From: Auanema rhodensis
Lineage: Eukaryota; Nematoda; Chromadorea; Rhabditida; Rhabditidae
Length of the DNA: 64,000 bases
Assembly (NCBI GenBank): GCA_964057225.1
Contig: OZ059894.1
Coordinates: forward strand, 4,898,001 to 4,962,000
Direction: 5' to 3'
Translations under genes and position numbers: made by a program
Shown here: one piece after another, positions 22,793-35,428 of the stretch
How positions within the stretch are numbered: the stretch's first letter is position 1
Layout of the letters: every line of letters starts with the position of its first letter
Notes under the pieces: generated by a model
The model's input: only the letters and a program-made list of their open reading frames with translations
Told to the model about the DNA's origin: nothing
Databases searched by the model: none

Positions 22793-23845
22793 CGTCTTTG
22801 CCTTGAAAAATGGAATCTAAAAACATCTACTTTTTGCTAAATTATTTTGAAATTTTTCGAAAAAATTTTTGTCAAAATGTTTTTGGAAGCAATGTTGAGT
22901 GTACATGGAAACTCAACATACACTAATGCATCATTTTTCAAACGATCATAACTAATTTTTGTATCAAGCGTTTCTCAATGTAGTATAGTGCATTCGATGC
23001 GGATTTGTAAGCTGCGTCGATCTGTGTTATCAGATTTGCGCTAACTTAAAAATGCACCGAGATATCAACTGATATAAGTTCACACTTATATCCTCGATTT
23101 TCACCCTGAAGAATTAATTTTTTCGTTGAATAACATTGTCTATCGTTTTTGCCTTGAAAAATGGAATCTAAAAACATCTACTTTTTGCTAAATTATTTTG
23201 AAATTTTTTGAAAAAATTTTTGTCAAAATGTTTTTGGAAGCAATGTTGAGTGTACATGGAAACTCAACATACACTAATGCATCATTTTTCAAACGATCAT
23301 AACTAATTTTTATATTAAGCGTTTCTCAATGTAGTATAGTGCATTCGATGCGGATTTTTAAGCTGCGTCGATCTGTGTTATCAGATTTGCGCTAGCTTAA
23401 AAATGCACCGAGATATCAACTGATATAAGTTCACACTTATATCCTCGATTTTCACCCTGAAGAATTATTTTTTTCGTTGAATAACATTGTCCATCGTCTT
23501 TGCCTTGAAAAATGGAATCTAAAAACATCTACTTTTTGCTAAATTATTTTGAAATTTTTCGAAAAAATTTTTGTCAAAATGTTTTTGGAAGCAATGTTGA
23601 GTGTACATGGAAACTCAACATACACTAATGCATCATTTTTCAAACGATCATAACTAATTTTTGTATCAAGCGTTTCTCAATGTAGTATAGTGCATTCGAT
23701 GCGGATTTGTAAGCTGCGTCGATCTGTGTTATCAGATTTGCGCTAACTTAAAAATGCACCGAGATTTCAACTGATACAAGTTCACACTTATATCCTCGAT
23801 TTTCACCCTGAAGAAATAATTTTTTCGTTGAATAACATTGTCCAT
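22793..23845. repeat. 702-bp-spaced pair of variant monomers in domain B
   Basis: The monomers at 22,793 and 23,495 share 'tatcaagcgtttctc', 'gatttgtaag' and 'cgctaactt', a combination not seen elsewhere in the window. They are separated by one ordinary B monomer. 'gatttgtaag' and 'cgctaactt' disturb both arms of dyad 3, so these two copies have the weakest version of the nested hairpin. The second copy switches to domain A marks at its end (gatttcaac, gatacaag, gaaataa). Confidence 0.74.
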
Positions 23846-25249
23846 CGTCTTTGCCTTGAAAAAAGGATTCTAAAAACATCTACTTTTTGCTAAATTATTT
23901 TGAAATTTTTCGAAAAAATTTTTGTCAAAATGTTTTTGGAAGCAGTGTTGAGTGTACATGGAAACTCAACATACACTAATGCATCATTTTTCAAACGATC
24001 ATAACTAATTTTTGTATTAAGCTTCTCTCAATGTAGTATAGTGCATTCGATGCGGATTTTTAAGCTGCGTCGATCTGTGTTATCAGATTTGCGCTAGCTT
24101 AAAAATGCACCGAGATATCAACTGATATAAGTTCACACTTATATCCTCGATTTTCACCCTGAAGAATTAATTTTTTCGTTGAATAACATTGTCTATCGTC
24201 TTTGCGTTGAAAAATGGAATCTAAAAACATCTACTTTTTGCTAAATTATTTTGAAATTTTTCGAAAAAATTTTTGTCAAAATGTTTTTGGAAGCAATGTT
24301 GAGTGTACATGGAAACTCAACATACACTAATGCATCATTTTTCAAACGATCATAACTAATTTTTATATTAAGCGTTTCTCAATGTAGTATAGTGCATTCG
24401 ATGCGGATTTTTAAGCTGCGTCGATCTGTGTTATCAGATTTGCGCTAGCTTAAAAATGCACCGAGATATCAACTGATATAAGTTCACACTTATATCCTCG
24501 ATTTTCACACTGAAGAATTAATTTTTTCGTTGAATAACATTGTCTATCGTCTTTGCCTTGAAAAATGGAATCTAAAAACATCTACTTTTTGCTAAATTAT
24601 TTTGAAATTTTTCGAAAAAATTTTTGTCAAAATGTTTTTGGAAGCAATGTTGAGTGTACATGGAAACTCAACATACACTAATGCATCATTTTTCAAACGA
24701 TCATAACTAATTTTTATATTAAGCGTTTCTCAATGTAGTATAGTGCATTCGATGCGGATTTTTAAGCTGCGTCGATCTGTGTTATCAGATTTGCGCTAGC
24801 TTAAAAATGCACCGAGATATCAACTGATATAAGTTCACACTTATATCCTCGATTTTCACCCTGAAGAATTAATTTTTTCGTTGAATAACATTGTCTATCG
24901 TCTTTGCCTTGAAAAATGGAATCTAAAAACATCTACTTTTTGCTAAATTATTTTGAAATTTTTCGAAAAAATTTTTGTCAAAATGTTTTTGGAAGCAATG
25001 TTGAGTGTACATGGAAACTCAACATACACTAATGCATCATTTTTCAAACGATCATAACTAATTTTTGTATTAAGCTTCTCTCAATGTAGTATAGTGCATT
25101 CGATGCGGATTTTTAAGCTGCGTCGATCTGTGTTATCAGATTTGCGCTAGCTTAAAAATGCACCGAGATATCAACTGATATAAGTTCACACTTATATCCT
25201 CGATTTTCACCCTGAAGAATTAATTTTTTCGTTGAATAACATTGTCTAT

Positions 25250-26653
25250 CGTCTTTGCGTTGAAAAATGGAATCTAAAAACATCTACTTTTTGCTAAATT
25301 ATTTTGAAATTTTTCGAAAAAATTTTTGTCAAAATGTTTTTGGAAGCAATGTTGAGTGTACATGGAAACTCAACATACACTAATGCATCATTTTTCAAAC
25401 GATCATAACTAATTTTTATATTAAGCGTTTCTCAATGTAGTATAGTGCATTCGATGCGGATTTTTAAGCTGCGTCGATCTGTGTTATCAGATTTGCGCTA
25501 GCTTAAAAATGCACCGAGATATCAACTGATATAAGTTCACACTTATATCCTCGATTTTCACCCTGAAGAATTAATTTTTTCGTTGAATAACATTGTCCAT
25601 CGTCTTTGCCTTGAAAAAAGGATTCTAAAAACATCTACTTTTTGCTAAATTATTTTGAAATTTTTCGAAAAAATTTTTGTCAAAATGTTTTTGGAAGCAG
25701 TGTTGAGTGTACATGGAAACTCAACATACACTAATGCATCATTTTTCAAACGATCATAACTAATTTTTGTATTAAGCTTCTCTCAATGTAGTATAGTGCA
25801 TTCGATGCGGATTTTTAAGCTGCGTCGATCTGTGTTATCAGATTTGCGCTAGCTTAAAAATGCACCGAGATATCAACTGATATAAGTTCACACTTATATC
25901 CTCGATTTTCACCCTGAAGAATTAATTTTTTCGTTGAATAACATTGTCTATCGTCTTTGCGTTGAAAAATGGAATCTAAAAACATCTACTTTTTGCTAAA
26001 TTATTTTGAAATTTTTCGAAAAAATTTTTGTCAAAATGTTTTTGGAAGCAATGTTGAGTGTACATGGAAACTCAACATACACTAATGCATCATTTTTCAA
26101 ACGATCATAACTAATTTTTATATTAAGCGTTTCTCAATGTAGTATAGTGCATTCGATGCGGATTTTTAAGCTGCGTCGATCTGTGTTATCAGATTTGCGC
26201 TAGCTTAAAAATGCACCGAGATATCAACTGATATAAGTTCACACTTATATCCTCGATTTTCACCCTGAAGAATTAATTTTTTCGTTGAATAACATTGTCC
26301 ATCGTCTTTGCCTTGAAAAAAGGATTCTAAAAACATCTACTTTTTGCTAAATTATTTTGAAATTTTTCGAAAAAATTTTTGTCAAAATGTTTTTGGAAGC
26401 AGTGTTGAGTGTACATGGAAACTCAACATACACTAATGCATCATTTTTCAAACGATCATAACTAATTTTTGTATTAAGCTTCTCTCAATGTAGTATAGTG
26501 CATTCGATGCGGATTTTTAAGCTGCGTCGATCTGTGTTATCAGATTTGCGCTAGCTTAAAAATGCACCGAGATATCAACTGATATAAGTTCACACTTATA
26601 TCCTCGATTTTCACCCTGAAGAATTAATTTTTTCGTTGAATAACATTGTCTAT
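25250..26653. repeat. Tandem dimer, 702-bp unit, two copies
   Basis: A gttgaaaaatgg monomer (25,250) and a ggattc/gcagtg/tattaagcttctctc monomer (25,601) are repeated at 25,952 and 26,303. The two 702-bp copies look identical by eye. The dimer pairs one B-type with one A-type monomer. A third gttgaaaaatgg head follows at 26,654 but ends in 'cacactg'. Confidence 0.8.
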
Positions 26654-28408
26654 CGTCTTTGCGTTGAAAAATGGAATCTAAAAACATCTACTTTTTGCTA
26701 AATTATTTTGAAATTTTTCGAAAAAATTTTTGTCAAAATGTTTTTGGAAGCAATGTTGAGTGTACATGGAAACTCAACATACACTAATGCATCATTTTTC
26801 AAACGATCATAACTAATTTTTATATTAAGCGTTTCTCAATGTAGTATAGTGCATTCGATGCGGATTTTTAAGCTGCGTCGATCTGTGTTATCAGATTTGC
26901 GCTAGCTTAAAAATGCACCGAGATATCAACTGATATAAGTTCACACTTATATCCTCGATTTTCACACTGAAGAATTAATTTTTTCGTTGAATAACATTGT
27001 CTATCGTCTTTGCCTTGAAAAATGGAATCTAAAAACATCTACTTTTTGCTAAATTATTTTGAAATTTTTCGAAAAAATTTTTGTCAAAATGTTTTTGGAA
27101 GCAATGTTGAGTGTACATGGAAACTCAACATACACTAATGCATCATTTTTCAAACGATCATAACTAATTTTTATATTAAGCGTTTCTCAATGTAGTATAG
27201 TGCATTCGATGCGGATTTTTAAGCTGCGTCGATCTGTGTTATCAGATTTGCGCTAGCTTAAAAATGCACCGAGATATCAACTGATATAAGTTCACACTTA
27301 TATCCTCGATTTTCACCCTGAAGAATTAATTTTTTCGTTGAATAACATTGTCTATCGTTTTTGCCTTGAAAAATGGAATCTAAAAACATCTACTTTTTGC
27401 TAAATTATTTTGAAATTTTTCGAAAAAATTTTTGTCAAAATGTTTTTGGAAGCAATGTTGAGTGTACATGGAAACTCAACATACACTAATGCATCATTTT
27501 TCAAACGATCATAACTAATTTTTATATTAAGCGTTTCTCAATGTAGTATAGTGCATTCGATGCGGATTTTTAAGCTGCGTCGATCTGTGTTATCAGATTT
27601 GCGCTAGCTTAAAAATGCACCGAGATATCAACTGATATAAGTTCACACTTATATCCTCGATTTTCACCCTGAAGAATTAATTTTTTCGTTGAATAACATT
27701 GTCTATCGTCTTTGCCTTGAAAAATGGAATCTAAAAACATCTACTTTTTGCTAAATTATTTTGAAATTTTTCGAAAAAATTTTTGTCAAAATGTTTTTGG
27801 AAGCAATGTTGAGTGTACATGGAAACTCAACATACACTAATGCATCATTTTTCAAACGATCATAACTAATTTTTGTATTAAGCTTCTCTCAATGTAGTAT
27901 AGTGCATTCGATGCGGATTTTTAAGCTGCGTCGATCTGTGTTATCAGATTTGCGCTAGCTTAAAAATGCACCGAGATATCAACTGATATAAGTTCACACT
28001 TATATCCTCGATTTTCACCCTGAAGAATTAATTTTTTCGTTGAATAACATTGTCTATCGTCTTTGCGTTGAAAAATGGAATCTAAAAACATCTACTTTTT
28101 GCTAAATTATTTTGAAATTTTTCGAAAAAATTTTTGTCAAAATGTTTTTGGAAGCAATGTTGAGTGTACATGGAAACTCAACATACACTAATGCATCATT
28201 TTTCAAACGATCATAACTAATTTTTATATTAAGCGTTTCTCAATGTAGTATAGTGCATTCGATGCGGATTTTTAAGCTGCGTCGATCTGTGTTATCAGAT
28301 TTGCGCTAGCTTAAAAATGCACCGAGATATCAACTGATATAAGTTCACACTTATATCCTCGATTTTCACACTGAAGAATTAATTTTTTCGTTGAATAACA
28401 TTGTCTAT

Positions 28409-29500
28409 CGTCTTTGCCTTGAAAAATGGAATCTAAAAACATCTACTTTTTGCTAAATTATTTTGAAATTTTTCGAAAAAATTTTTGTCAAAATGTTTTT
28501 GGAAGCAATGTTGAGTGTACATGGAAACTCAACATACACTAATGCATCATTTTTCAAACGATCATAACTAATTTTTATATTAAGCGTTTCTCAATGTAGT
28601 ATAGTGCATTCGATGCGGATTTTTAAGCTGCGTCGATCTGTGTTATCAGATTTGCGCTAGCTTAAAAATGCACCGAGATATCAACTGATATAAGTTCACA
28701 CTTATATCCTCGATTTTCACCCTGAAGAATTAATTTTTTTGTTGAATAACATTGTCTATCGTCTTTGCCTTGAAAAATGGAATTTAAAAACATCTACTTT
28801 TTGCTAAATTATTTTGAAATTTTTCGAAAAAATTTTTGTCAAAATGTTTTTGGAAGCAATGTTGAGTGTACATGGAAACTCAACATACACTAATGCATCA
28901 TTTTTCAAACGATCATAACTAATTTTTATATTAAGCGTTTCTCAATGTAGTATAGTGCATTCGATGCGGATTTTTAAGCTGCGTCGATCTGTGTTATCAG
29001 ATTTGCGCTAGCTTAAAAATGCACCGAGATATCAACTGATATAAGTTCACACTTATATCCTCGATTTTCACACTGAAGAATTAATTTTTTCGTTGAATAA
29101 CATTGTCTATCGTCTTTGCCTTGAAAAATGGAATCTAAAAACATCTACTTTTTGCTAAATTATTTTGAAATTTTTCGAAAAAATTTTTGTCAAAATGTTT
29201 TTGGAAGCAATGTTGAGTGTACATGGAAACTCAACATACACTAATGCATCATTTTTCAAACGATCATAACTAATTTTTATATTAAGCGTTTCTCAATGTA
29301 GTATAGTGCATTCGATGCGGATTTTTAAGCTGCGTCGATCTGTGTTATCAGATTTGCGCTAGCTTAAAAATGCACCGAGATATCAACTGATATAAGTTCA
29401 CACTTATATCCTCGATTTTCACCCTGAAGAATTAATTTTTTTGTTGAATAACATTGTCTATCGTCTTTGCCTTGAAAAATGGAATTTAAAAACATCTACT
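28409..29500. repeat. Tandem dimer at the right end of domain B, 702-bp unit
   Basis: The tail variant 'ttttttgttg' followed by a head with 'ggaatttaaaa' occurs at about 28,736-28,790 and again at about 29,438-29,490, 702 bp apart. The second copy is cut short by the switch to domain C inside the monomer that starts at 29,462. Confidence 0.77.
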
Positions 29501-29812
29501 TTTTGCTAAATTATTTTGAAATTTTTCGAAAAAATTTTTGTCAAAATGTTTTTGGAAGCAATGTTGAGTGTACATGGAAACTCAACATACACTAATGCAT
29601 CATTTTTCAAACGATCATAACTAATTTTTGTATTAAGCGTTCCTCAATGTAGTATAGTGCATTCGATGCGGATTTTTAAGCTGCGTCGATCTGTGTTATC
29701 AGATTTGCGCTAGCTTGAAAATGCACCGAGATATCAACTGATATAAGTTCACACTTATATCCTTGATTTTCACCCTGGAGAATTAATTTTTTCGTTGAAT
29801 AACATTGTCCAT
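29462..29812. repeat. Chimeric monomer at the domain B/C junction
   Basis: The first part of this monomer has domain B marks: gaaaaatgg followed by the rare 'aatttaaaa' also seen one B dimer earlier, in the monomer starting at 28,760. Its second half has domain C marks: 'tattaagcgttcctc', 'gcttgaaaat', 'ccttgatttt' and 'ccctggag'. All later monomers have C-type heads. The switch therefore lies inside this repeat unit, between about 29,485 and 29,640. This is the signature expected of an exchange between misaligned repeats, or of a gene-conversion endpoint. The phase and the 351-bp length are kept across the junction. Confidence 0.85.
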
Positions 29813-31567
29813 CGTCTTTGCCTTGAAAAAAGGAATCTAAAAACATCTACTTTTTGCTAAATTATTTTGAAATTTTTCGAAAAAATTTTTGTCAAAATGT
29901 TTTTGGAAGCTATGTTGAGTGTACATGGAAACTCAACATACACTAATGCATTATTTTTCAAACGATCATAACTAATTTTTGTATTAAGCGTTCCTCAATG
30001 TAGTATAGTGCATTCGATGCGGATTTTTAAGCTGCGTCGATCTGTGTTATCAGATTTGCGCTAGCTTAAAAATGCACCGAGATATCAACTGATATAAGTT
30101 CACACTTATATCCTCGATTTTCACCCTGAAGAATTAATTTTTTCGTTGAATAACATTGTCCATCGTCTTTGCCTTGAAAAAAGAAATCTAAAAACATCTA
30201 CTTTCTGCTAAATTATTTTGAAATTTTTCGAAAAAATTTTTGTCAAAATGTTTTTGGAAGCAATGTTGAGTGTACATGGAAACTCAACATACACTAATGC
30301 ATCATTTTTCAAACGATCATAACTAATTTTTGTATTAAGCGTTTCTCAAAGTAGTATAGTGCATTCGATGCGGATTTTCAAGCTGCGTCGATCTGTGTTA
30401 TCAGATTTGCGCTAGCTTAAAAATGCACCGAGATATCAACTGATATAAGTTCACACTTATATCCTCGATTTTCACCCTGAAGAATTAATTTTTTCGTTGA
30501 ATAACATTGTCCATCGTCTTTGCCTTGAAAAAAGGAATCTAAAAACATCTACTTTCTGCTAAATTATTTTGAAATTTTTCGAAAAAATTTTTGTCAAAAT
30601 GTTTTTGGAAGCAATGTTGAGTGTACATGGAAACTCAACATACACTAATGCATCATTTTTCAAACGATCATAACTAATTTTTGTATTAAGCGTTTCTCGA
30701 AGTAGTGTAGTGCATTCGATGCGGATTTTCAAGCTGCGTCGATCTGTGTTATCAGATTTGCGCTAGCTTAAAAATGCACCGAGATATCAACTGATATAAG
30801 TTCACACTTATATCCTTGATTTTCACCCTGGAGAATTAATTTTTTCGTTGAATAACATTGTCCATCGTCTTTGCCTTGAAAAAAGGAATCTAAAAACATC
30901 TACTTTTTGCTAAATTATTTTGAAATTTTTCGAAAAAATTTTTGTCAAAATGTTTTTGGAAGCTATGTTGAGTGTACATGGAAACTCAACATACACTAAT
31001 GCATCATTTTTCAAACGATCATAACTAATTTTTGTATTAAGCGTTTCTCAAAGTAGTATAGTGCATTCGATGCGGATTTCCAAGCTGCGTCGATCTGTGT
31101 TATCAGATTTGCGCTAGCTTAAAAATGCACCGAGATATCAACTGATATAAGTTCACACTTATATCCTCGATATTCACCCTGAAGAATTAATTTTTTCGTT
31201 GAATAACATTGTCCATCGTCTTTGCCTTGAAAAAAGGAATCTAAAAACATCTACTTTTTGCTAAATTATTTTGAAATTTTTCGAAAAAATTTTTGTCAAA
31301 ATGTTTTTGGAAGCTATGTTGAGTGTACATGGAAACTCAACATACACTAATGCATTATTTTTCAAACGATCATAACTAATTTTTGTATTAAGCGTTCCTC
31401 AATGTAGTATAGTGCATTCGATGCGGATTTTTAAGCTGCGTCGATCTGTGTTATCAGATTTGCGCTAGCTTAAAAATGCACCGAGATATCAACTGATATA
31501 AGTTCACACTTATATCCTTGATTTTCACCCTGGAGAATTAATTTTTTCGTTGAATAACATTGTCCAT

Positions 31568-32971
31568 CGTCTTTGCCTTGAAAAAAGGAATCTAAAAACA
31601 TCTACTTTTTGCTAAATTATTTTGAAATTTTTCGAAAAAATTTTTGTCAAAATGTTTTTGGAAGCTATGTTGAGTGTACATGGAAACTCAACATACACTA
31701 ATGCATCATTTTTCAAACGATCATAACTAATTTTTGTATTAAGCGTTTCTCAAAGTAGTATAGTGCATTCGATGCGGATTTTCAAGTTGCGTCGATCTGT
31801 GTTATCAGATTTGCGCTAGCTTAAAAATGCACCGAGATATCAACTGATATAAGTTCACACTTATATCCTCGATTTTCACCCTGAAGAATTAATTTTTTCG
31901 TTGAATAACATTGTCGATCGTCTTTGTCTTGAAAAAAGGAATCTAAAAACATCTACTTTTTGCTAAATTATTTTGAAATTTTTCGAAAAAATTTTTGTCA
32001 AAATGTTTTTGGAAGCTATGTTGAGTGTACATGGAAACTCAACATACACTAATGCATTATTTTTCAAACGATCATAACTAATTTTTGTATTAAGCGTTCC
32101 TCAATGTAGTATAGTGCATTCGATGCGGATTTTTAAGCTGCGTCGATCTGTGTTATCAGATTTGCGCTAGCTTAAAAATGCACCGAGATATCAACTGATA
32201 TAAGTTCACACTTATATCCTTGATTTTCACCCTGGAGAATTAATTTTTTCGTTGAATAACATTGTCCATCGTCTTTGCCTTGAAAAAAGGAATCTAAAAA
32301 CATCTACTTTTTGCTAAATTATTTTGAAATTTTTCGAAAAAATTTTTGTCAAAATGTTTTTGGAAGCTATGTTGAGTGTACATGGAAACTCAACATACAC
32401 TAATGCATCATTTTTCAAACGATCATAACTAATTTTTGTATTAAGCGTTTCTCAAAGTAGTATAGTGCATTCGATGCGGATTTTCAAGTTGCGTCGATCT
32501 GTGTTATCAGATTTGCGCTAGCTTAAAAATGCACCGAGATATCAACTGATATAAGTTCACACTTATATCCTCGATTTTCACCCTGAAGAATTAATTTTTT
32601 CGTTGAATAACATTGTCGATCGTCTTTGTCTTGAAAAAAGGAATCTAAAAACATCTACTTTTTGCTAAATTATTTTGAAATTTTTCGAAAAAATTTTTGT
32701 CAAAATGTTTTTGGAAGCTATGTTGAGTGTACATGGAAACTCAACATACACTAATGCATTATTTTTCAAACGATCATAACTAATTTTTGTATTAAGCGTT
32801 CCTCAATGTAGTATAGTGCATTCGATGCGGATTTTTAAGCTGCGTCGATCTGTGTTATCAGATTTGCGCTAGCTTAAAAATGCACCGAGATATCAACTGA
32901 TATAAGTTCACACTTATATCCTTGATTTTCACCCTGGAGAATTAATTTTTTCGTTGAATAACATTGTCCAT
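31568..32971. repeat. Tandem gamma-alpha dimer in domain C, 702-bp unit
   Basis: A gamma monomer ending in 'gtcgatcg' and an alpha monomer starting 'cgtctttgtcttg' occur at 31,568/31,919 and again at 32,270/32,621. The two copies look identical. The linked pair 'gtcgatcg' plus 'tgtcttg' recurs at about 36,479, 44,201, 47,360, 50,519, 52,276 and 56,492, and so marks related higher-order units along domain C. Confidence 0.79.
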
Positions 32972-33673
32972 CGTCTTTGCCTTGAAAAAAGGAATCTAAA
33001 AACATCTACTTTTTGCTAAATTATTTTGAAATTTTTCGAAAAAATTTTTGTCAAAATGTTTTTGGAAGCAATGTTGAGTGTGCATGGAAACTCAACATAC
33101 ACTAATGCATCATTTTTCAAACGATCATAACTAATTTTTGTATTAAGCGTTCCTCAATGTAGTATAGTGCATTCGATGCGGATTTTTAAGCTGCGTCGAT
33201 CTGTGTTATCAGATTTGCGCTAGCTTAAAAATGCACCGAGATATCAACTGATATAAGTTCACACTTATATCCTCGATTTTCACCCTGAAGAATTAATTTT
33301 TTCGTTGAATAACATTGTCCATCGTCTTTGCCTTGAAAAAAGGAATCTAAAAACATCTACTTTTTGCTAAATTATTTTGAAATTTTTCGAAAAAATTTTT
33401 GTCAAAATGTTTTTGGAAGCTATGTTGAGTGTACATGGAAACTCAACATACACTAATGCATCATTTTTCAAACGATCATAACTAATTTTTGTATTAAGCG
33501 TTTCTCAAAGTAGTATAGTGCATTCGATGCGGATTTTCAAGTTGCGTCGATCTGTGTTATCAGATTTGCGCTAGCTTAAAAATGCACCGAGATATCAACT
33601 GATATAAGTTCACACTTATATCCTCGATTTTCACCCTGAAGAATTAATTTTTTCGTTGAATAACATTGTCCAT

Positions 33674-35428
33674 CGTCTTTGCCTTGAAAAAAGGAATCTA
33701 AAAACATCTACTTTTTGCTAAATTATTTTGAAATTTTTCCAAATAATTTTTGTCAAAATGTTTTTGGAAGCTATGTTGAGTGTACATGGAAACTCAACAT
33801 ACACTAATGCATCATTTTTCAAACGATCATAACTAATTTTTGTATTAAGCGTTTCTCAAAGTAGTATAGTGCATTCGATGCGGATTTCCAAGCTGCGTCG
33901 ATCTGTGTTATCAGATTTGCGCTAGCTTAAAAATGCACCGAGATATCAACTGATATAAGTTCACACTTATATCCTCCATTTTCACCCTGAAGAATTAATT
34001 TTTTCGTTGAATAACATCGTCCATCGTCTTTGCCTTGAAAAAAGGAATCTAAAAACATCTACTTTTTGCTAAATTATTTTGAAATTTTTCGAAAAAATTT
34101 TTGTCAAAATGTTTTTGGAAGCTATGTTGAGTGTACATGGAAACTCAACATACACTTATGCATCATTTTTCAAACGATCATAACTAATTTTTGTATTAAG
34201 CGTTCCTCAATGTAGTATAGTGCATTCGATGCGGATTTTTAAGCTGCGTCGATCTGTGTTATCAGATTTGCGCTAGCTTAAAAATGCACCGAGATATCAA
34301 CTGATATAAGTTCACACTTATATCCTTGATTTTCACCCTGGAGAATTAATTTTTTCGTTGAATAACATTGTCCATCGTCTTTGCCTTGAAAAAAGGAATC
34401 TAAAAACATCTACTTTTTGCTAAATTATTTTGAAATTTTTCGAAAAAATTTTTGTCAAAATGTTTTTGGAAGCTATGTTGAGTGTACATGGAAACTCAAC
34501 ATACACTAATGCATCATTTTTCAATTGATCATAACTAATTTTTGTATTAAGCGTTTCTCAAAGTAGTATAGTGCATTCGATGCGGATTTTCAAGTTGCGT
34601 CGATCTGTGTTATCAGATTTGCGCTAGCTTAAAAATGCACCGAGATATCAACTGATATAAGTTCACACTTATATCCTCGATTTTCACCCTGAAGAATTAA
34701 TTTTTTCGTTGAATAACATTGTCCATCGTCTTTGCCTTGAAAAAAGGAATCTAAAAACATCTACTTTTTGCTAAATTATTTTGAAATTTTTCCAAATAAT
34801 TTTTGTCAAAATGTTTTTGGAAGCTATGTTGAGTGTACATGGAAACTCAACATACACTAATGCATCATTTTTCAAACGATCATAACTAATTTTTGTATTA
34901 AGCGTTTCTCAAAGTAGTATAGTGCATTCGATGCGGATTTCCAAGCTGCGTCGATCTGTGTTATCAGATTTGCGCTAGCTTAAAAATGCACCGAGATATC
35001 AACTGATATAAGTTCACACTTATATCCTCCATTTTCACCCTGAAGAATTAATTTTTTCGTTGAATAACATCGTCCATCGTCTTTGCCTTGAAAAAAGGAA
35101 TCTAAAAACATCTACTTTTTGCTAAATTATTTTGAAATTTTTCGAAAAAATTTTTGTCAAAATGTTTTTGGAAGCTATGTTGAGTGTACATGGAAACTCA
35201 ACATACACTTATGCATCATTTTTCAAACGATCATAACTAATTTTTGTATTAAGCGTTCCTCAATGTAGTATAGTGCATTCGATGCGGATTTTTAAGCTGC
35301 GTCGATCTGTGTTATCAGATTTGCGCTAGCTTAAAAATGCACCGAGATATCAACTGATATAAGTTCACACTTATATCCTTGATTTTCACCCTGGAGAATT
35401 AATTTTTTCGTTGAATAACATTGTCCAT
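33674..35428. repeat. Tandem 3-mer duplication with 'ccaaataa' monomers, 1,053-bp spacing
   Basis: A monomer with 'ttttccaaataa', 'tttccaagctg', 'cctccatttt' and 'aacatcgtcc' is followed by an alpha monomer with 'acttatgc' at 33,674/34,025 and again at 34,727/35,078. The third monomer of the first copy has the unusual 'ttcaattgatc' (34,521). That change reappears at 37,680, exactly 3,159 bp downstream, beside another 'acttatgc' alpha monomer, so these units took part in at least two nested duplications. Confidence 0.76.

Larger units (their letters stand above)
16826..29461. repeat. Array domain B: 351-bp monomers with 'gaaaaatggaatc' heads
   Basis: Monomers start at 16826 + 351k (k = 0 to 35) with no length change at all. 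Nearly all carry gaaaaatggaatc near the start, 'gtttttggaagcaatg', 'tttatattaagcgtttctc' in the middle, and a gaagaattaa tail followed by gtctatcg. Subtypes are set by 'cacactgaag' versus 'ccctgaag' and by a 'gaattattttttt' tail variant. A few monomers are A-like (ggattc head, gcagtg, tattaagcttctctc), for example those starting at 23,846, 25,601 and 26,303. The monomer at 23,495 ends with A-type 'gatacaag' and 'gaaataa'. B is therefore an amplified subfamily interspersed with A-type copies rather than a cleanly separated array. No gene is present. Confidence 0.88.
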
